A program made the translations under genes and the position numbers. Of a stretch of DNA of 64,000 nt, positions 7,966-16,729 are shown piece by piece; the stretch's first letter is position 1, and each line of letters opens with the position of its first letter. The DNA is taken from assembly GCA_944387035.1 (NCBI GenBank), contig CALXDJ010000002.1, positions 1 through 64,000 on the forward strand. The letters are read 5' to 3'. This DNA comes from an uncultured Oscillospiraceae bacterium. Lineage in GTDB: Bacteria; Bacillota; Clostridia; Oscillospirales; Oscillospiraceae. Under the pieces are notes generated by a model. That model was given only the letters and a program-made list of their open reading frames with translations, was not told the DNA's origin and ran no database searches.

Positions 7966-8406
7966 TCATTTCTCCATTCTCTTGCGCAGATACTCCGAAT
8001 CCACGTACTTCATAGAGGTCCCCCAGGCATTCTTCCGCACGAAATACACATCGTTTTGTTCCTGCTGCGGCCAGAGGGTGAAGAGCTTAAACGGCGCTTT
8101 GTTCATGGTATTGTCAATCCAGTGGAATACATGGGGCGGGATAATGATGATATCACCCGGCTTGACCGGCACGCTGTCCTCATCCAGCCAAAGAATCCCG
8201 CTGCCCTCCACGATATAGTAAATCTCCGTGTTTTCATGGGCGCCGCCGCTGGTACGGCAGCCGCCCTTCAGCGTTCCTTCATTGATGTTGATGACCGGAA
8301 AGCCCGCCATTTCATCTCCGGTAAGCTGTTTGGAGCTGTATGTTTCATCGCACACATAGGGGACCACATTTTCCGCGTTGACCAGGGTCCATTGTTTCTT
8401 TTCCAT
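7966..8406 (-). CDS. Cupin-domain protein
   Basis: 146 residues forming a single cupin barrel. Motif 1 is seen around GGAHENTEIYYIVEGSG (His, Glu and Tyr positions) and motif 2 around KPGDIIIIPPHVFHW. Such small cupins act as sugar isomerases, epimerases, dioxygenases or metal-dependent sensors. C-terminal to the barrel is a basic tail ending RKRMEK. GGAGTTAC upstream gives a usable ribosome site. Its place between a kinase and an F5/8C-like protein suggests isomerisation or epimerisation of the sugar substrate, but no specific family is recognised. Confidence 0.8.
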   Translation of the reverse strand: MEKKQWTLVNAENVVPYVCDETYSSKQLTGDEMAGFPVININEGTLKGGCRTSGGAHENTEIYYIVEGSGILWLDEDSVPVKPGDIIIIPPHVFHWIDNTMNKAPFKLFTLWPQQEQNDVYFVRKNAWGTSMKYVDSEYLRKRMEK

Positions 8407-8435
8407 TGTAACTCCTCCAGACTTTTCCGCAGATT

Positions 8436-8942
8436 TTACGGATAAATTTTAATTTCACTGGTCTCGGTCCAGGGAATGGGCGTTCCGAAATTCTCCAGCA
8501 AGTCCATCCGCACAAACCGGGCTTCCACCGGTTCATCCAGCACAATCTCCTGCCAGCCTTCGGCCTTTTCCATCTCCACCCGTTTCAAGAAGGTCCAGGG
8601 AACCTCGTCAATCCGGTTCTCCTTCCGGCGCAGCTTCCGGGGCTCATCCGTATTGCTGATGTACAGATCAATGGTTTTGGCCAGCTCTTCCAGCACGCTG
8701 ATATCCAGCCCCACATTCCGGAAAATCCGGATGCGCCGAATCGTCTGGGTCTCTCCGAAAAAGCTCAGCACCACACTGGCCGGCCCCTTGGTATTGGCGC
8801 CCCAGGTCCCTCCGTTGCGCTCCGTGTCATCCCGGATCAAATTCACCACCCAAAAGGTGGGGTCCGACTCTGTATGGGTAGCCCACTCGATGCGGGTATA
8901 GTAGGAGCCATCCCTTCTTACCCCCAGCGGATACAGTTCCAT
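8436..8942 (-). CDS. Cytoplasmic F5/8 type C (discoidin)-like domain protein
   Basis: 168 residues and no signal peptide or membrane segment. The C-terminal part reads like the end of an F5/8C (CBM32-type, galactose-binding-like) domain: ARFVRMDLLENFG then TETSEIKIYP, the usual ARYVRL...SEFEVY pattern. The central part has the jelly-roll strand ASVVLSFFGETQTIRRIRI. F5/8C domains normally sit on secreted or surface proteins, so a free-standing intracellular copy inside a sugar operon is unusual. It could bind or modify the imported carbohydrate. No catalytic motif was recognised. The gap to the next gene upstream is 12 bases. Confidence 0.65.
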   Translation of the reverse strand: MELYPLGVRRDGSYYTRIEWATHTESDPTFWVVNLIRDDTERNGGTWGANTKGPASVVLSFFGETQTIRRIRIFRNVGLDISVLEELAKTIDLYISNTDEPRKLRRKENRIDEVPWTFLKRVEMEKAEGWQEIVLDEPVEARFVRMDLLENFGTPIPWTETSEIKIYP

Positions 8943-8954
8943 GGTGTCCCTCCT

Positions 8955-9884
8955 TCAGCCATATACCTTTTTGTAAAGCGCCTCAATCTCCGCGCGGCCC
9001 GGCATGGCCGGAGCCGTACCGCAGCGGGTCACGGAAAGCGCTCCTGTTACATTGCCGTAGCGCAGGGCGGTAAACAGATCCGCCCCTTCCGCCAGTGCCG
9101 TCACAAATCCGCCGTTGAACGCATCTCCGGCGCCGGTGGTGTCCACCGCTTCCACTTCCAATGGTGCCAGCAGCTCCCAGCGTTCCCGGTTCATGGCAAA
9201 GGCGCCCATGGCTCCCAGTGTGATAACCACCTGTTCCACACCCTGCTCCATCAGGATTTCCGCGGCCCGGCAAGCGTCCTCCGGCCCGGTAATCCGCACG
9301 CCGGTCAAAAATTCTGCCTCCGTCTCATTGGGGGTCATGATGGTGACCATGCGCACAATCTCCGGCGGAAGCTTGGCTGCCGGGGCTGGATTGAGTACCA
9401 CCGGCACCCCGGCCTCGTGGGCAATGCAAATCACCGCAAACAGTGCGTCGAAATTCACTTCCAGCTGTACCAGCAGCAAACCCGCCGACTGGATCAGAGG
9501 CCGCACCCGCTCCACATCCTGCGGGGTAATGCGGCCGCAGGCACCGCTGACCACTACGATCTCATTTTGCGCCGTGGTCTCATCCACGGTGATCAGCGCA
9601 CAGCCGCTCTCTCCGTCGGGGTCTTCCAGAATGTAGGCGGTGTCCATTCCCTCCTTATGATAGAAGTCCATGGCGACGGTCCCGAAGACATCCCGCCCCA
9701 CTTTGGTTACCAACGTGACATCCCCGCCGGCCCGGTGGGCAGCCACCGCCTGATTGGACCCTTTTCCGCCCGGCCCCATGGCAAACGATTTGCCCAGAAC
9801 CGTTTCTCCCGGTGTGGGCAGCCGGGGTGTCCGGGCTGTCAGATCCACCACAAAGCTGCCGAATACCACAATCCGTTTGTTCAT
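8955..9884 (-). CDS. PfkB-family sugar kinase (ribokinase type)
   Basis: 309 residues. The N-terminal signature MGPGGKGSNQAVAAHRAGG and C-terminal VDTTGAGDAFNGGF are both intact, with the catalytic Asp in GAGD. It is related to, but distinct from, the kinase at 7041, so the operon probably phosphorylates two different intermediates or two related sugars. The start at 9884 (MNKRIVVFG) has GGAAGGGGAG upstream; the longer in-frame start at 9911 has no ribosome site. Confidence 0.9.
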   Translation of the reverse strand: MNKRIVVFGSFVVDLTARTPRLPTPGETVLGKSFAMGPGGKGSNQAVAAHRAGGDVTLVTKVGRDVFGTVAMDFYHKEGMDTAYILEDPDGESGCALITVDETTAQNEIVVVSGACGRITPQDVERVRPLIQSAGLLLVQLEVNFDALFAVICIAHEAGVPVVLNPAPAAKLPPEIVRMVTIMTPNETEAEFLTGVRITGPEDACRAAEILMEQGVEQVVITLGAMGAFAMNRERWELLAPLEVEAVDTTGAGDAFNGGFVTALAEGADLFTALRYGNVTGALSVTRCGTAPAMPGRAEIEALYKKVYG

Positions 9885-9968
9885 ACCCGCTCCCCTTCCA
9901 CCGCGGTCCATCCGGGCAAAGCCCGGACTGGACCGTGTTGATGTTTCAAGCCTTTCTGCCGGCCAGCA

Positions 9969-11012
9969 TTAAAAATCCACCAAAATCTTAACCCGGCTGT
10001 CGTTATGCGTCTTCACCGCCGCAAATGCCTCCCGCACCTGTTCAAAGGGATACCGGTCCGTAATCATGGGGCGCAGGGAAATGTGGCCGCTGGCCAGCAT
10101 ATCCAGTACCATCCGCCCCATATTGGGTGTCCCGGCGGCACCAATGAGCGTACAGTTTTTGGAAATCAGCCGGTCCAGGTTGGCGTGGGGAATCTCCTGC
10201 TCATAGAAGCCCGGAATCACCAGGGTTCCACTGGGGCGGAGCATTTCCAGCAGATCATTGAACAGTTCCGGCGCGCCGGTCGTGTCCAGAATGACATCCA
10301 TGCCCCGTCCGTTGGTATGGCGCATCACCGCTTCCATCAGACTCTCGCGCTGGGTGTTGACCAGCACATCCGCTCCCATAGCCCTGCCGATCTCCAGCTT
10401 TTTATCCTTTCGGCCCGCCAGAATTACGGTTCCCACGCCCATGCCCTTGGCACAGGCCATGCCGCCCAGGCCAATGGGGCCGGTTCCCACAACCAGGAGG
10501 TTTTGTCCCGGCCCGATTCCGGCCCGGACCAGTCCGTACAAGCCGATACTGGCCGGCTCTACCAGGGCCGCTTCATCCAGTTCCACCCGCTCCGGCAGGC
10601 GGAATGTCAGCCGCTCCGGCATGAGCATGTACTCGGCAAACGCACCGGGCCAGCAATGGCCCGTCGTACCGATGGCCCGTCCGTTGACACAGCTCTGGTA
10701 TTCTCCCCGCAGGCAGTACTCGCACTCTCCGCACGAATAACCTGTGTCGCTGATCACCCGGTCACCGGGGTGGAGCCGCCAGGTTTCGCTGCCGGTTTCC
10801 ACCACAACGCCGGACCACTCATGCCCGATCCGCACCGGATAAATCGGGTCCATATCCTTTCCCAAATGCAGCGTGCCGTCTGCAATGGCCACGTCTGTTG
10901 CGCAGATACCGCAGTGGGCCACCCGCGCCAGAATCTCCCGGGGGCCGGGCACGGGACGCTCCATCTCCACCACGCGAAGTTCGCCGGGCTGGTACGCAAC
11001 TAAAACTTTCAT
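9969..11012 (-). CDS. Zinc-dependent medium-chain dehydrogenase (polyol or sugar)
   Basis: 347 residues, typical MDR length. Catalytic zinc ligands are in HCGICATD (Cys) and GHEWSG (His-Glu). The structural zinc site is the four-cysteine cluster CGECEYCLRGEYQSC (about residues 88-102). The Rossmann motif is VVGTGPIGLGGMA. Relatives are sorbitol/xylitol, L-threonine and galactitol-1-phosphate dehydrogenases. It follows the SDR gene by 12 bases. A pair of dehydrogenases of different folds in one transport operon suggests oxidation and reduction at different carbons, for example polyol to ketose (inference). Confidence 0.88.
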   Translation of the reverse strand: MKVLVAYQPGELRVVEMERPVPGPREILARVAHCGICATDVAIADGTLHLGKDMDPIYPVRIGHEWSGVVVETGSETWRLHPGDRVISDTGYSCGECEYCLRGEYQSCVNGRAIGTTGHCWPGAFAEYMLMPERLTFRLPERVELDEAALVEPASIGLYGLVRAGIGPGQNLLVVGTGPIGLGGMACAKGMGVGTVILAGRKDKKLEIGRAMGADVLVNTQRESLMEAVMRHTNGRGMDVILDTTGAPELFNDLLEMLRPSGTLVIPGFYEQEIPHANLDRLISKNCTLIGAAGTPNMGRMVLDMLASGHISLRPMITDRYPFEQVREAFAAVKTHNDSRVKILVDF

Positions 11013-11024
11013 AGCCCTCTCCTT

Positions 11025-11813
11025 TTAAAAGTCACGGGTATAACCGCAGATCCAGCCGCCGTCCACCACGTTGACCGTGCCGGTCATATAGGCGGAATCC
11101 TCTGAGGCCAGGAAGCAGGCCATCCCGGCAATGTCCTCCGGATTTCCAGGGCGATGCATGGGAATGTGGGACATCATGGCCTCCGCTTTCACCGCATCGG
11201 CATAGAACAGCTTCCGGGTCCCTTCAAACATAATGGAGCCCGGCGCAATGGCGTTGACCCGGATTTTCAGCGGCGCCAGCTCCAAAGCCATGGCCTTGGT
11301 AAGGTTAAACACGCCGGCCTTGGCTGCGGTAAAGGCACACTGCAGGCGCAGCGGGGCCAAGCCCACAATGGACCCGATATTGATGATGCTGCCGCCCCAG
11401 CCCTGCCGCTCCATCTGCAAGATGGCAGGTTTGGAACAGTAGTACACGCCATTGAGATCCACCTGAATAATCCGTTCCCACAGCTCATCGGAATACTGAT
11501 GGATGGGCTTCCGTTCCTCCGGTCCGCCGTTGATCCCGGCGTTATTCACCAGCACATCCAGCCGTCCGAACCGTTCCACCGTCTGCTCAATCATGTTCCG
11601 GGCACTGTCCTTGTCCGCCACATCCGCAATCACGGCTGTCGCAATTCCGCCCGCCGCGGTAATTTCATCCACAGTGGCCTGCAGGGTAGATAACGTCCGC
11701 CCTGCCGCAACCACACGCGCTCCATTCCGGGCAAAGGCTGTCGCCATGGCATGTCCGATGGCGCCGCCGGCGCCAGTTACGATGACAACTTGGTCGTTCA
11801 GATTAACCTGCAT
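11025..11813 (-). CDS. SDR-family oxidoreductase with Phe in place of the catalytic Tyr
   Basis: 262 residues with the classical SDR layout: cofactor motif TGAGGAIG (about 15-22), NNAG (about 89-92), active-site Ser in NIGSIVG, then a C-terminal substrate loop. It resembles gluconate 5-dehydrogenase-like SDRs. At the position of the catalytic Tyr (13 residues after the Ser, four before the Lys) the sequence is AFTAAKAG, where the family has YxxxK. The codon is TTT on the minus strand, so this is Phe. Lys is kept. The enzyme may be impaired, may use another acid, or may have turned to binding. It lies between a permease gene and the MDR dehydrogenase gene. Confidence 0.85.
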   Translation of the reverse strand: MQVNLNDQVVIVTGAGGAIGHAMATAFARNGARVVAAGRTLSTLQATVDEITAAGGIATAVIADVADKDSARNMIEQTVERFGRLDVLVNNAGINGGPEERKPIHQYSDELWERIIQVDLNGVYYCSKPAILQMERQGWGGSIINIGSIVGLAPLRLQCAFTAAKAGVFNLTKAMALELAPLKIRVNAIAPGSIMFEGTRKLFYADAVKAEAMMSHIPMHRPGNPEDIAGMACFLASEDSAYMTGTVNVVDGGWICGYTRDF

Positions 11814-11879
11814 ATCCTTCTCTCCCGTCTTATGAATTGGGTCCGCGACCCGGACTTTTTCATGAAAATTGTCTGATTC

Positions 11880-12872
11880 TCAGGCAGCAATTTTTCTCTT
11901 CTGCCGGTACAGATCACACAGCACCGCCGCCGCCATCAAAAATCCCTGCACCGCCACCTTCATGGTAGCCGGGCATCCCAGGAAAATAATGGCATTCTCC
12001 GCCACAAACACCAGTGTCACGCCAATGAGCACCCCCAGGGGGGAACCTTTGCCGCCGGCCAGACTCACGCCGCCTACAACGCAGCCGGCAATGGCCCGGA
12101 ACTCCCAGCCGTCTCCTGTCTCCGGAAGGCCCACACCCACATCCAGGGTGAGGAGCAGTCCCGCCACTGCCGAGAGCAGCGCCGAGATGATGTACGCCTC
12201 CATCCGCATGCGGTCGGCATAGATACCGGCCAGGATGGCCACCTCCCGATTGTCGCCCACCGCCAGAAGTCTGCGGCCCCACAGCGTCTTCTTAATGATG
12301 ACAAACACCACTGCGAAGATGATCACCATGATCCAAAAGTAAATGGGCATTCCCAAATACCGGCCGTCAAAAATCTCCACCAGGGTGCAGTCTTCCTGCG
12401 TGCTGAGAGAAAACTGATAGCCTTTGACGAAAAGATACCGTGCGCCGCCCACCATATACAGCGTGCCCATGGTGGCTACAAAATCCGGAATCTTCATATA
12501 GACCACCAGGAAACCGTTCAGCACACCCACCAGCAGGCAGGAAAGCAACGCAATCAAAATAGCCGGACCCATTCCCATCCCCTTGTCCACCACCAGGGAG
12601 GACATGATGATCCCCGCAAATCCCGCTACCTTTCCGGTGGAGATATCCACCTGTCCCACCATCAGCGGGAAACTGGCGCCCAAGGCGGTCAGGGCGATGA
12701 AGGTCAGCTGAGTAAACATCGAGGAGAAGTTTCCCACGGACAAGAAGGCCGGGCGCAGTGCCGTGGTCACCACAACGATTCCAATCAACGGAATCAGCAC
12801 GCCGAATTCATCTGTCCGTATCATCCGGTGCAAAGCGCCGGTCTTTGTTTTTTGTATTGCCTGCTCGTTCAT
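11880..12872 (-). CDS. Ribose-type ABC transporter permease
   Basis: 330 residues with about ten hydrophobic segments, of the RbsC/BPD_transp_2 family. The conserved cytoplasmic loop region AGCVVGGVSLAGGKG near residue 255 and the NGFLVVYMKIPDFVATMGT segment are typical. ATG 12872 is preferred because the AAGG lies eight bases before it; the ATGs at 12881 and 12878 are too close to that site. It is the second of two permease genes in a row, so the importer probably has a heterodimeric membrane part. Confidence 0.9.
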   Translation of the reverse strand: MNEQAIQKTKTGALHRMIRTDEFGVLIPLIGIVVVTTALRPAFLSVGNFSSMFTQLTFIALTALGASFPLMVGQVDISTGKVAGFAGIIMSSLVVDKGMGMGPAILIALLSCLLVGVLNGFLVVYMKIPDFVATMGTLYMVGGARYLFVKGYQFSLSTQEDCTLVEIFDGRYLGMPIYFWIMVIIFAVVFVIIKKTLWGRRLLAVGDNREVAILAGIYADRMRMEAYIISALLSAVAGLLLTLDVGVGLPETGDGWEFRAIAGCVVGGVSLAGGKGSPLGVLIGVTLVFVAENAIIFLGCPATMKVAVQGFLMAAAVLCDLYRQKRKIAA

Positions 12873-12900
12873 TGTCATCATCCTTCCCCCTGCCGTCGAG

Positions 12901-13887
12901 TCAGACCAGCTTCTTCGCTTCCAGCCGCTTGCGCTGAATATCCATGATGACGGACAGCACCAAAATCACACCGATCAGCACCAGCTGCAAATTGGTATTG
13001 ACGTCCAGAATCCGCAGGCAATACCACAGTGTATGGAACAGCAGCACACCCAGCGCAATGCCAAACGCGGATCCCGCTCCGCCGCTCATGGAAATCCCGC
13101 CGATGGCGCAGCAGATGATTGCCCGGAATTCCCGCCCGTTGCCGAAGGCTGCATTGGCCGCACCGGCGTTGAGCGTATCAAACAGTCCGCCCGCCGCTGC
13201 GAAGACACCCGCCAGAATGAAGGCGGCCAGCTTAACATGCCGGGCATTGATTCCAGCCATGACCGACGCTTCCTGATTGCCGCCCACAGAGCGGAGACTG
13301 TATCCGTAACGGGTCCGGCGAATCAATACATCCAGCAGGATGATCATGACCACAAAGATGAAAAACAGCCAGCTCAGACCCAGCGGCTTGGCGCGGGTAA
13401 ATTCCGAAAGCCCCAGGGAGGCGATGGACTGCGGTTCGCCATCTGATATGGTAACCGCCAGTCCCTGACAGATAAATTGCGTTGCCAGCGTGGTGATCCA
13501 GCTGCTCAGGCCCAGATAGCACACGCACAATCCGTTGATGGCGCCCACCACCGCACCGCTGAGCAGACAAATCAGGACGCAGGGCACCAGCCCCAGTCCC
13601 CAGCTGCTGGCAGCCAGACCGCACATCACGCCGGCCAGGCAGCCGTTCATACCAACGGACAAATCAATCTCGCCGGACATAATTACCAGGGATTCTCCCA
13701 TGGTCGCCGCGCCGATGAAGACGCTGCCCACCAAAATGGAGGAGATGTATCGCCAGGTCAGAAAATTGGGTTTGAGAATGGTTGTGACCACGCACAGGAT
13801 TAAAATGGGAATCAGAATGCCGATTTCCGGCGTCAGCAGCAATTTCAGTCCCAATCCCGACCGGTCGCTTCGTTCTTTCAGCCTCAT
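12901..13887 (-). CDS. Ribose-type ABC transporter permease
   Basis: 328 residues, RbsC family, related to the permease downstream (both carry EIGILIP- or EFGVLIP-like starts and a REFRAI..C.GG motif). About ten membrane segments; the CAIGGISMSGGAG loop is the EAA-like contact for the ATPase. Start ATG 13887 is preferred over GTG 13899, which overlaps the AGAAAGG ribosome site. It lies directly after the ATPase gene in the transport operon. Confidence 0.9.
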   Translation of the reverse strand: MRLKERSDRSGLGLKLLLTPEIGILIPILILCVVTTILKPNFLTWRYISSILVGSVFIGAATMGESLVIMSGEIDLSVGMNGCLAGVMCGLAASSWGLGLVPCVLICLLSGAVVGAINGLCVCYLGLSSWITTLATQFICQGLAVTISDGEPQSIASLGLSEFTRAKPLGLSWLFFIFVVMIILLDVLIRRTRYGYSLRSVGGNQEASVMAGINARHVKLAAFILAGVFAAAGGLFDTLNAGAANAAFGNGREFRAIICCAIGGISMSGGAGSAFGIALGVLLFHTLWYCLRILDVNTNLQLVLIGVILVLSVIMDIQRKRLEAKKLV

Positions 13888-13962
13888 CGCAAAACGCACC
13901 TTTCTGCTGTGCCGCAGCGCAGCGGCCAGCCATTTATTGTTGCTCTCTTTCGGGATCGAGAA

Positions 13963-15537
13963 TCATACCGCCGGCTGCCGCTGGGCGTTTCGGAACGTCT
14001 TCGTAGCCAGCTCCATAATCCGAATCTCCTGCGCTTCGCTCTTGTCCAACTCTCCTGCCACACGGCCTTCCGCCATAATGACCATACGGTCGCTCATCGC
14101 CATCAGTTCCGGAAGGTCCGAAGATACAATGATAATTGCCACACCGGTGGCCGCAAGCTGATTGATGAGCTGATAGATCTCATTCTTGGATCCCACATCA
14201 ATGCCTTTGGTCGGCTCATCCAGTATGATGACCTTGGGCTCGGCATTCAGCGCCCGGGCAATGACGACCTTTTGCTGATTGCCGCCGGAAAGGGTGGCCA
14301 CCCGGGTTCCCAGGCTGGGCGCCTTGATACTCAGATCCCGGAAATAGGGTTCCGCCCGTTCGCGGATCCGTTTGCCCATCACAAAGCATCCCCGGCTGAC
14401 TGCCTCCAGGTTGGAGATGATAATGTTTTTTTGAATATCCCAGCTGAAGTTCAGTCCATAGCGCTTGCGGTCCTCGCTGACCATACTGATGCCATGGCGC
14501 ACAGCGTCGGCGCTGCTGTGGATGTGAACCCGCTGCTGGTTCATAAAGATTTTCCCGGACTTGACCGGCATCATGCCATAGAGCGCCAGGCATACCTCAG
14601 ACCGTCCGGCACCTACCAGACCGCCCAATCCCAGCACCTCGCCTGCGTGCACCGAGAAGGACACCTGATGAATGAGGTCCCGGTTGGCAATGTAGGGATG
14701 CTCCACAGTCAGATCCTCCACACGGAGCACCTCTTCTCCAATCCTGCTCTCCCGCGTGGGGTACAGGTCCGATATCTGCCGTCCGATCATATCCGCAATG
14801 ATGCGCATCGCATCGTACTCTTCTTTTCGGAAGGTGCTGATGTTCTTGCCGTCCCGCAGGATCGTCACCCGGTCGGTCAGCTCCAGGATCTCCTCCATCT
14901 TATGCGTTACAAAGATCACGCTGGTGCCGCGCTCCTTCAAACTCCGCACCACCTGGAACAATCGCTCCACATCACTGGAAGAAAGCGAAGTCGTGGGCTC
15001 ATCCAAAATCAAAACGCGGGGTTCCGTGGCAAGCGCCCGGGCAATCATCAGCATCTGCTGCTGTCCCACCGACAGTTTGCGCACATCCGCTTTCGGGTCC
15101 AGATCAATCTGATTGATCCGAAGCAGCTCCTCACAAGCTGCATACATTCTCCGGAAGTCCACAAAGGGGGTTTTGCTTCCCGTCTTTTTCGTCTGGAGAT
15201 TCTCCAGGCGGAGATTGGACATATAGATGTTTTCTGCCACGCTGAAATTCTTCAGGACATTGATCTCCTGGGGCACATATCCAATCCCCTGCTCAATTGC
15301 ATCCAGCGGACTGGTCGGACGGATCTCCCGGCCTTCCAGCAGCAGTGTTCCCTCATACGTTCCCGCGGGATAAATCCCGTTGAGAATCTTGAGCAGAGTG
15401 GATTTTCCCGCGCCGTTTTCTCCGATCAGCCCCAGCACTTCCCCATAGTGCACATTCAGGCACACTGCGTCATTGGCCAAAACACCGGGAAAGCGTTTGG
15501 TAATATTCACTGCCTCCAATACATAATTCGACTCCAT
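13963..15537 (-). CDS. Sugar ABC transporter ATP-binding protein (RbsA/MglA type)
   Basis: 524 residues with two fused ATPase domains, normal for this family. Domain 1 (about 5-250): Walker A GENGAGKST, signature LSVGQQQ, Walker B LILDEPTTSLS. Domain 2 (about 260-510): degenerate Walker A GLVGAGRSE, signature LSGGNQQK, Walker B IILDEPTKGIDV. It powers import of a monosaccharide or similar small carbohydrate together with two permeases and the lipoprotein at 15659. The start at 15537 is preceded by GGAGAGG; the upstream in-frame extension to 15570 is less likely. Confidence 0.95.
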   Translation of the reverse strand: MESNYVLEAVNITKRFPGVLANDAVCLNVHYGEVLGLIGENGAGKSTLLKILNGIYPAGTYEGTLLLEGREIRPTSPLDAIEQGIGYVPQEINVLKNFSVAENIYMSNLRLENLQTKKTGSKTPFVDFRRMYAACEELLRINQIDLDPKADVRKLSVGQQQMLMIARALATEPRVLILDEPTTSLSSSDVERLFQVVRSLKERGTSVIFVTHKMEEILELTDRVTILRDGKNISTFRKEEYDAMRIIADMIGRQISDLYPTRESRIGEEVLRVEDLTVEHPYIANRDLIHQVSFSVHAGEVLGLGGLVGAGRSEVCLALYGMMPVKSGKIFMNQQRVHIHSSADAVRHGISMVSEDRKRYGLNFSWDIQKNIIISNLEAVSRGCFVMGKRIRERAEPYFRDLSIKAPSLGTRVATLSGGNQQKVVIARALNAEPKVIILDEPTKGIDVGSKNEIYQLINQLAATGVAIIIVSSDLPELMAMSDRMVIMAEGRVAGELDKSEAQEIRIMELATKTFRNAQRQPAV

Positions 15538-15586
15538 AGGTCCCCCTCTCCGCCTGTTGCCCAGCTTCATTCCTCCGGGGAAGCAG

Positions 15587-15624
15587 AGAGGGTGTTACCC
15601 GGAAACGCCCCTGTAACACCCTCT
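15587..15624 (-). promoter_or_regulatory. Intercistronic stem-loop between binding protein and ATPase genes
   Basis: AGAGGGTGTTAC (15587-15598) pairs with GTAACACCCTCT (15613-15624) around a 14-nt loop. There is no T run, so it is more like an mRNA-stabilising or partial attenuating hairpin, as often found after binding-protein genes to raise their expression over the rest of the operon. Confidence 0.55.
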
Positions 15625-15658
15625 GCCGCTTCCGGCGGCTCAGCCGCCTCATTGTGTG

Positions 15659-16729
15659 TTATTGGAAGAACTCCTCCACCTGCTTGGCAATGTCGCGGTG
15701 ATATGCCAAGCCGTTTTTGCCTTCGCCGTCCACCGTCACGACGGGTGCTTCCAGATCGGTCCACTCGGGAACCGTGCCGCCGCGGAAGATCGTATCCAGA
15801 TATTCCATGGTCTTGTAGGCCTCATCATACAGCGGCTGCGCCACGATGGCCTGCACCTTGCCCGCTTCCAGATAGTCCAGGTTTGCCTCGGTGGCATCCA
15901 TACCCACGATGAAGATCTCGCCATCCTGCTTGCCAGCCTTGGTGGCCGCATCTGCCCAGGTAATGGGAGAGTTGCCGGTAGTACCGAACGCGCCGATGAG
16001 ATCCGGATTGGACTGGATAATGGCCAGGTTGGTCGCGGTGGCTGCATCCACCACGCCGCCTTCCAGCTGCACATCCAGGACCTTGATCTTGCTCAGGTCG
16101 TATGTACCGTTGAGGGACTCCCAGGTCTCCCGGAAAGAGTCGGTCGCCGCGTTTTCCGTCACGTTTTTGGTATTCTGCGTCAGGGCCACGCTGCCCTCCT
16201 TGCCGTCAAGATTCTTCGCCATCAGCTCCGCCACCTGCTTGCCATACAGCACCGGATCGCAGGCCATGTTGAAAGACAATCCCTCGGGATACTTTCCATC
16301 CTCCTGCTGATGGTTGAAATGCGGAATACCTACCACCACACCCTGGCTGGCCAGGCTGGCGATGGTCTGGTAACAGCTGGAGTCGCCCGCCCACAGCAGC
16401 AGGCCGTTTCCGCCCTCTGCCGCGAAGGCCTCCGCTGCGGCAAAAGCCTCACTGAGGTCGCCGCCCTCAGTTCCAATGACCTTGGCATTGGTATACCCCA
16501 GTGCCTCCGCAGCCTTCAAAAAGCCCAGCTGGACAATTCGGTGTACAGGATGGTTCATATTGTCCATGCAGATCGCCACATAATAGTCCTCGGGATTGAA
16601 TTCCCCTGCCGGCTGCTCCCCTCCCTGGGACTCTTCCGTCCCCGTGGAACCGCCGCAGCCAACCAGTGCCGCCATCATCAAAACGGCCAAACCCAACGCC
16701 ATCATTTTCCGGAACAGATTCTTTTTCAT
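15659..16729 (-). CDS. Sugar ABC transporter substrate-binding lipoprotein
   Basis: 356 residues. It has a lipoprotein signal peptide (MKKNLFRKMMALGLAVLMM, lipobox LVGC at about 28) followed by a periplasmic-binding fold of the ribose/LacI type (about 45-350). It would capture the substrate outside the cell for the permeases encoded downstream; the ligand is not deducible by eye. The start at 16729 gives a clean signal peptide. Its ribosome site is poor (GAGG two bases away, AAAGG thirteen away), and a TTCCGCC/GGCGGAA hairpin at 16746-16762 overlaps the AAAGG, so translation may be modulated. Confidence 0.88.
   Translation of the reverse strand: MKKNLFRKMMALGLAVLMMAALVGCGGSTGTEESQGGEQPAGEFNPEDYYVAICMDNMNHPVHRIVQLGFLKAAEALGYTNAKVIGTEGGDLSEAFAAAEAFAAEGGNGLLLWAGDSSCYQTIASLASQGVVVGIPHFNHQQEDGKYPEGLSFNMACDPVLYGKQVAELMAKNLDGKEGSVALTQNTKNVTENAATDSFRETWESLNGTYDLSKIKVLDVQLEGGVVDAATATNLAIIQSNPDLIGAFGTTGNSPITWADAATKAGKQDGEIFIVGMDATEANLDYLEAGKVQAIVAQPLYDEAYKTMEYLDTIFRGGTVPEWTDLEAPVVTVDGEGKNGLAYHRDIAKQVEEFFQ

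Noticed and set aside
13909-15912. Plus-strand frame of 667 codons opposite the RbsA-type ATPase
   Set aside because: Antisense of a gene with intact Walker motifs.
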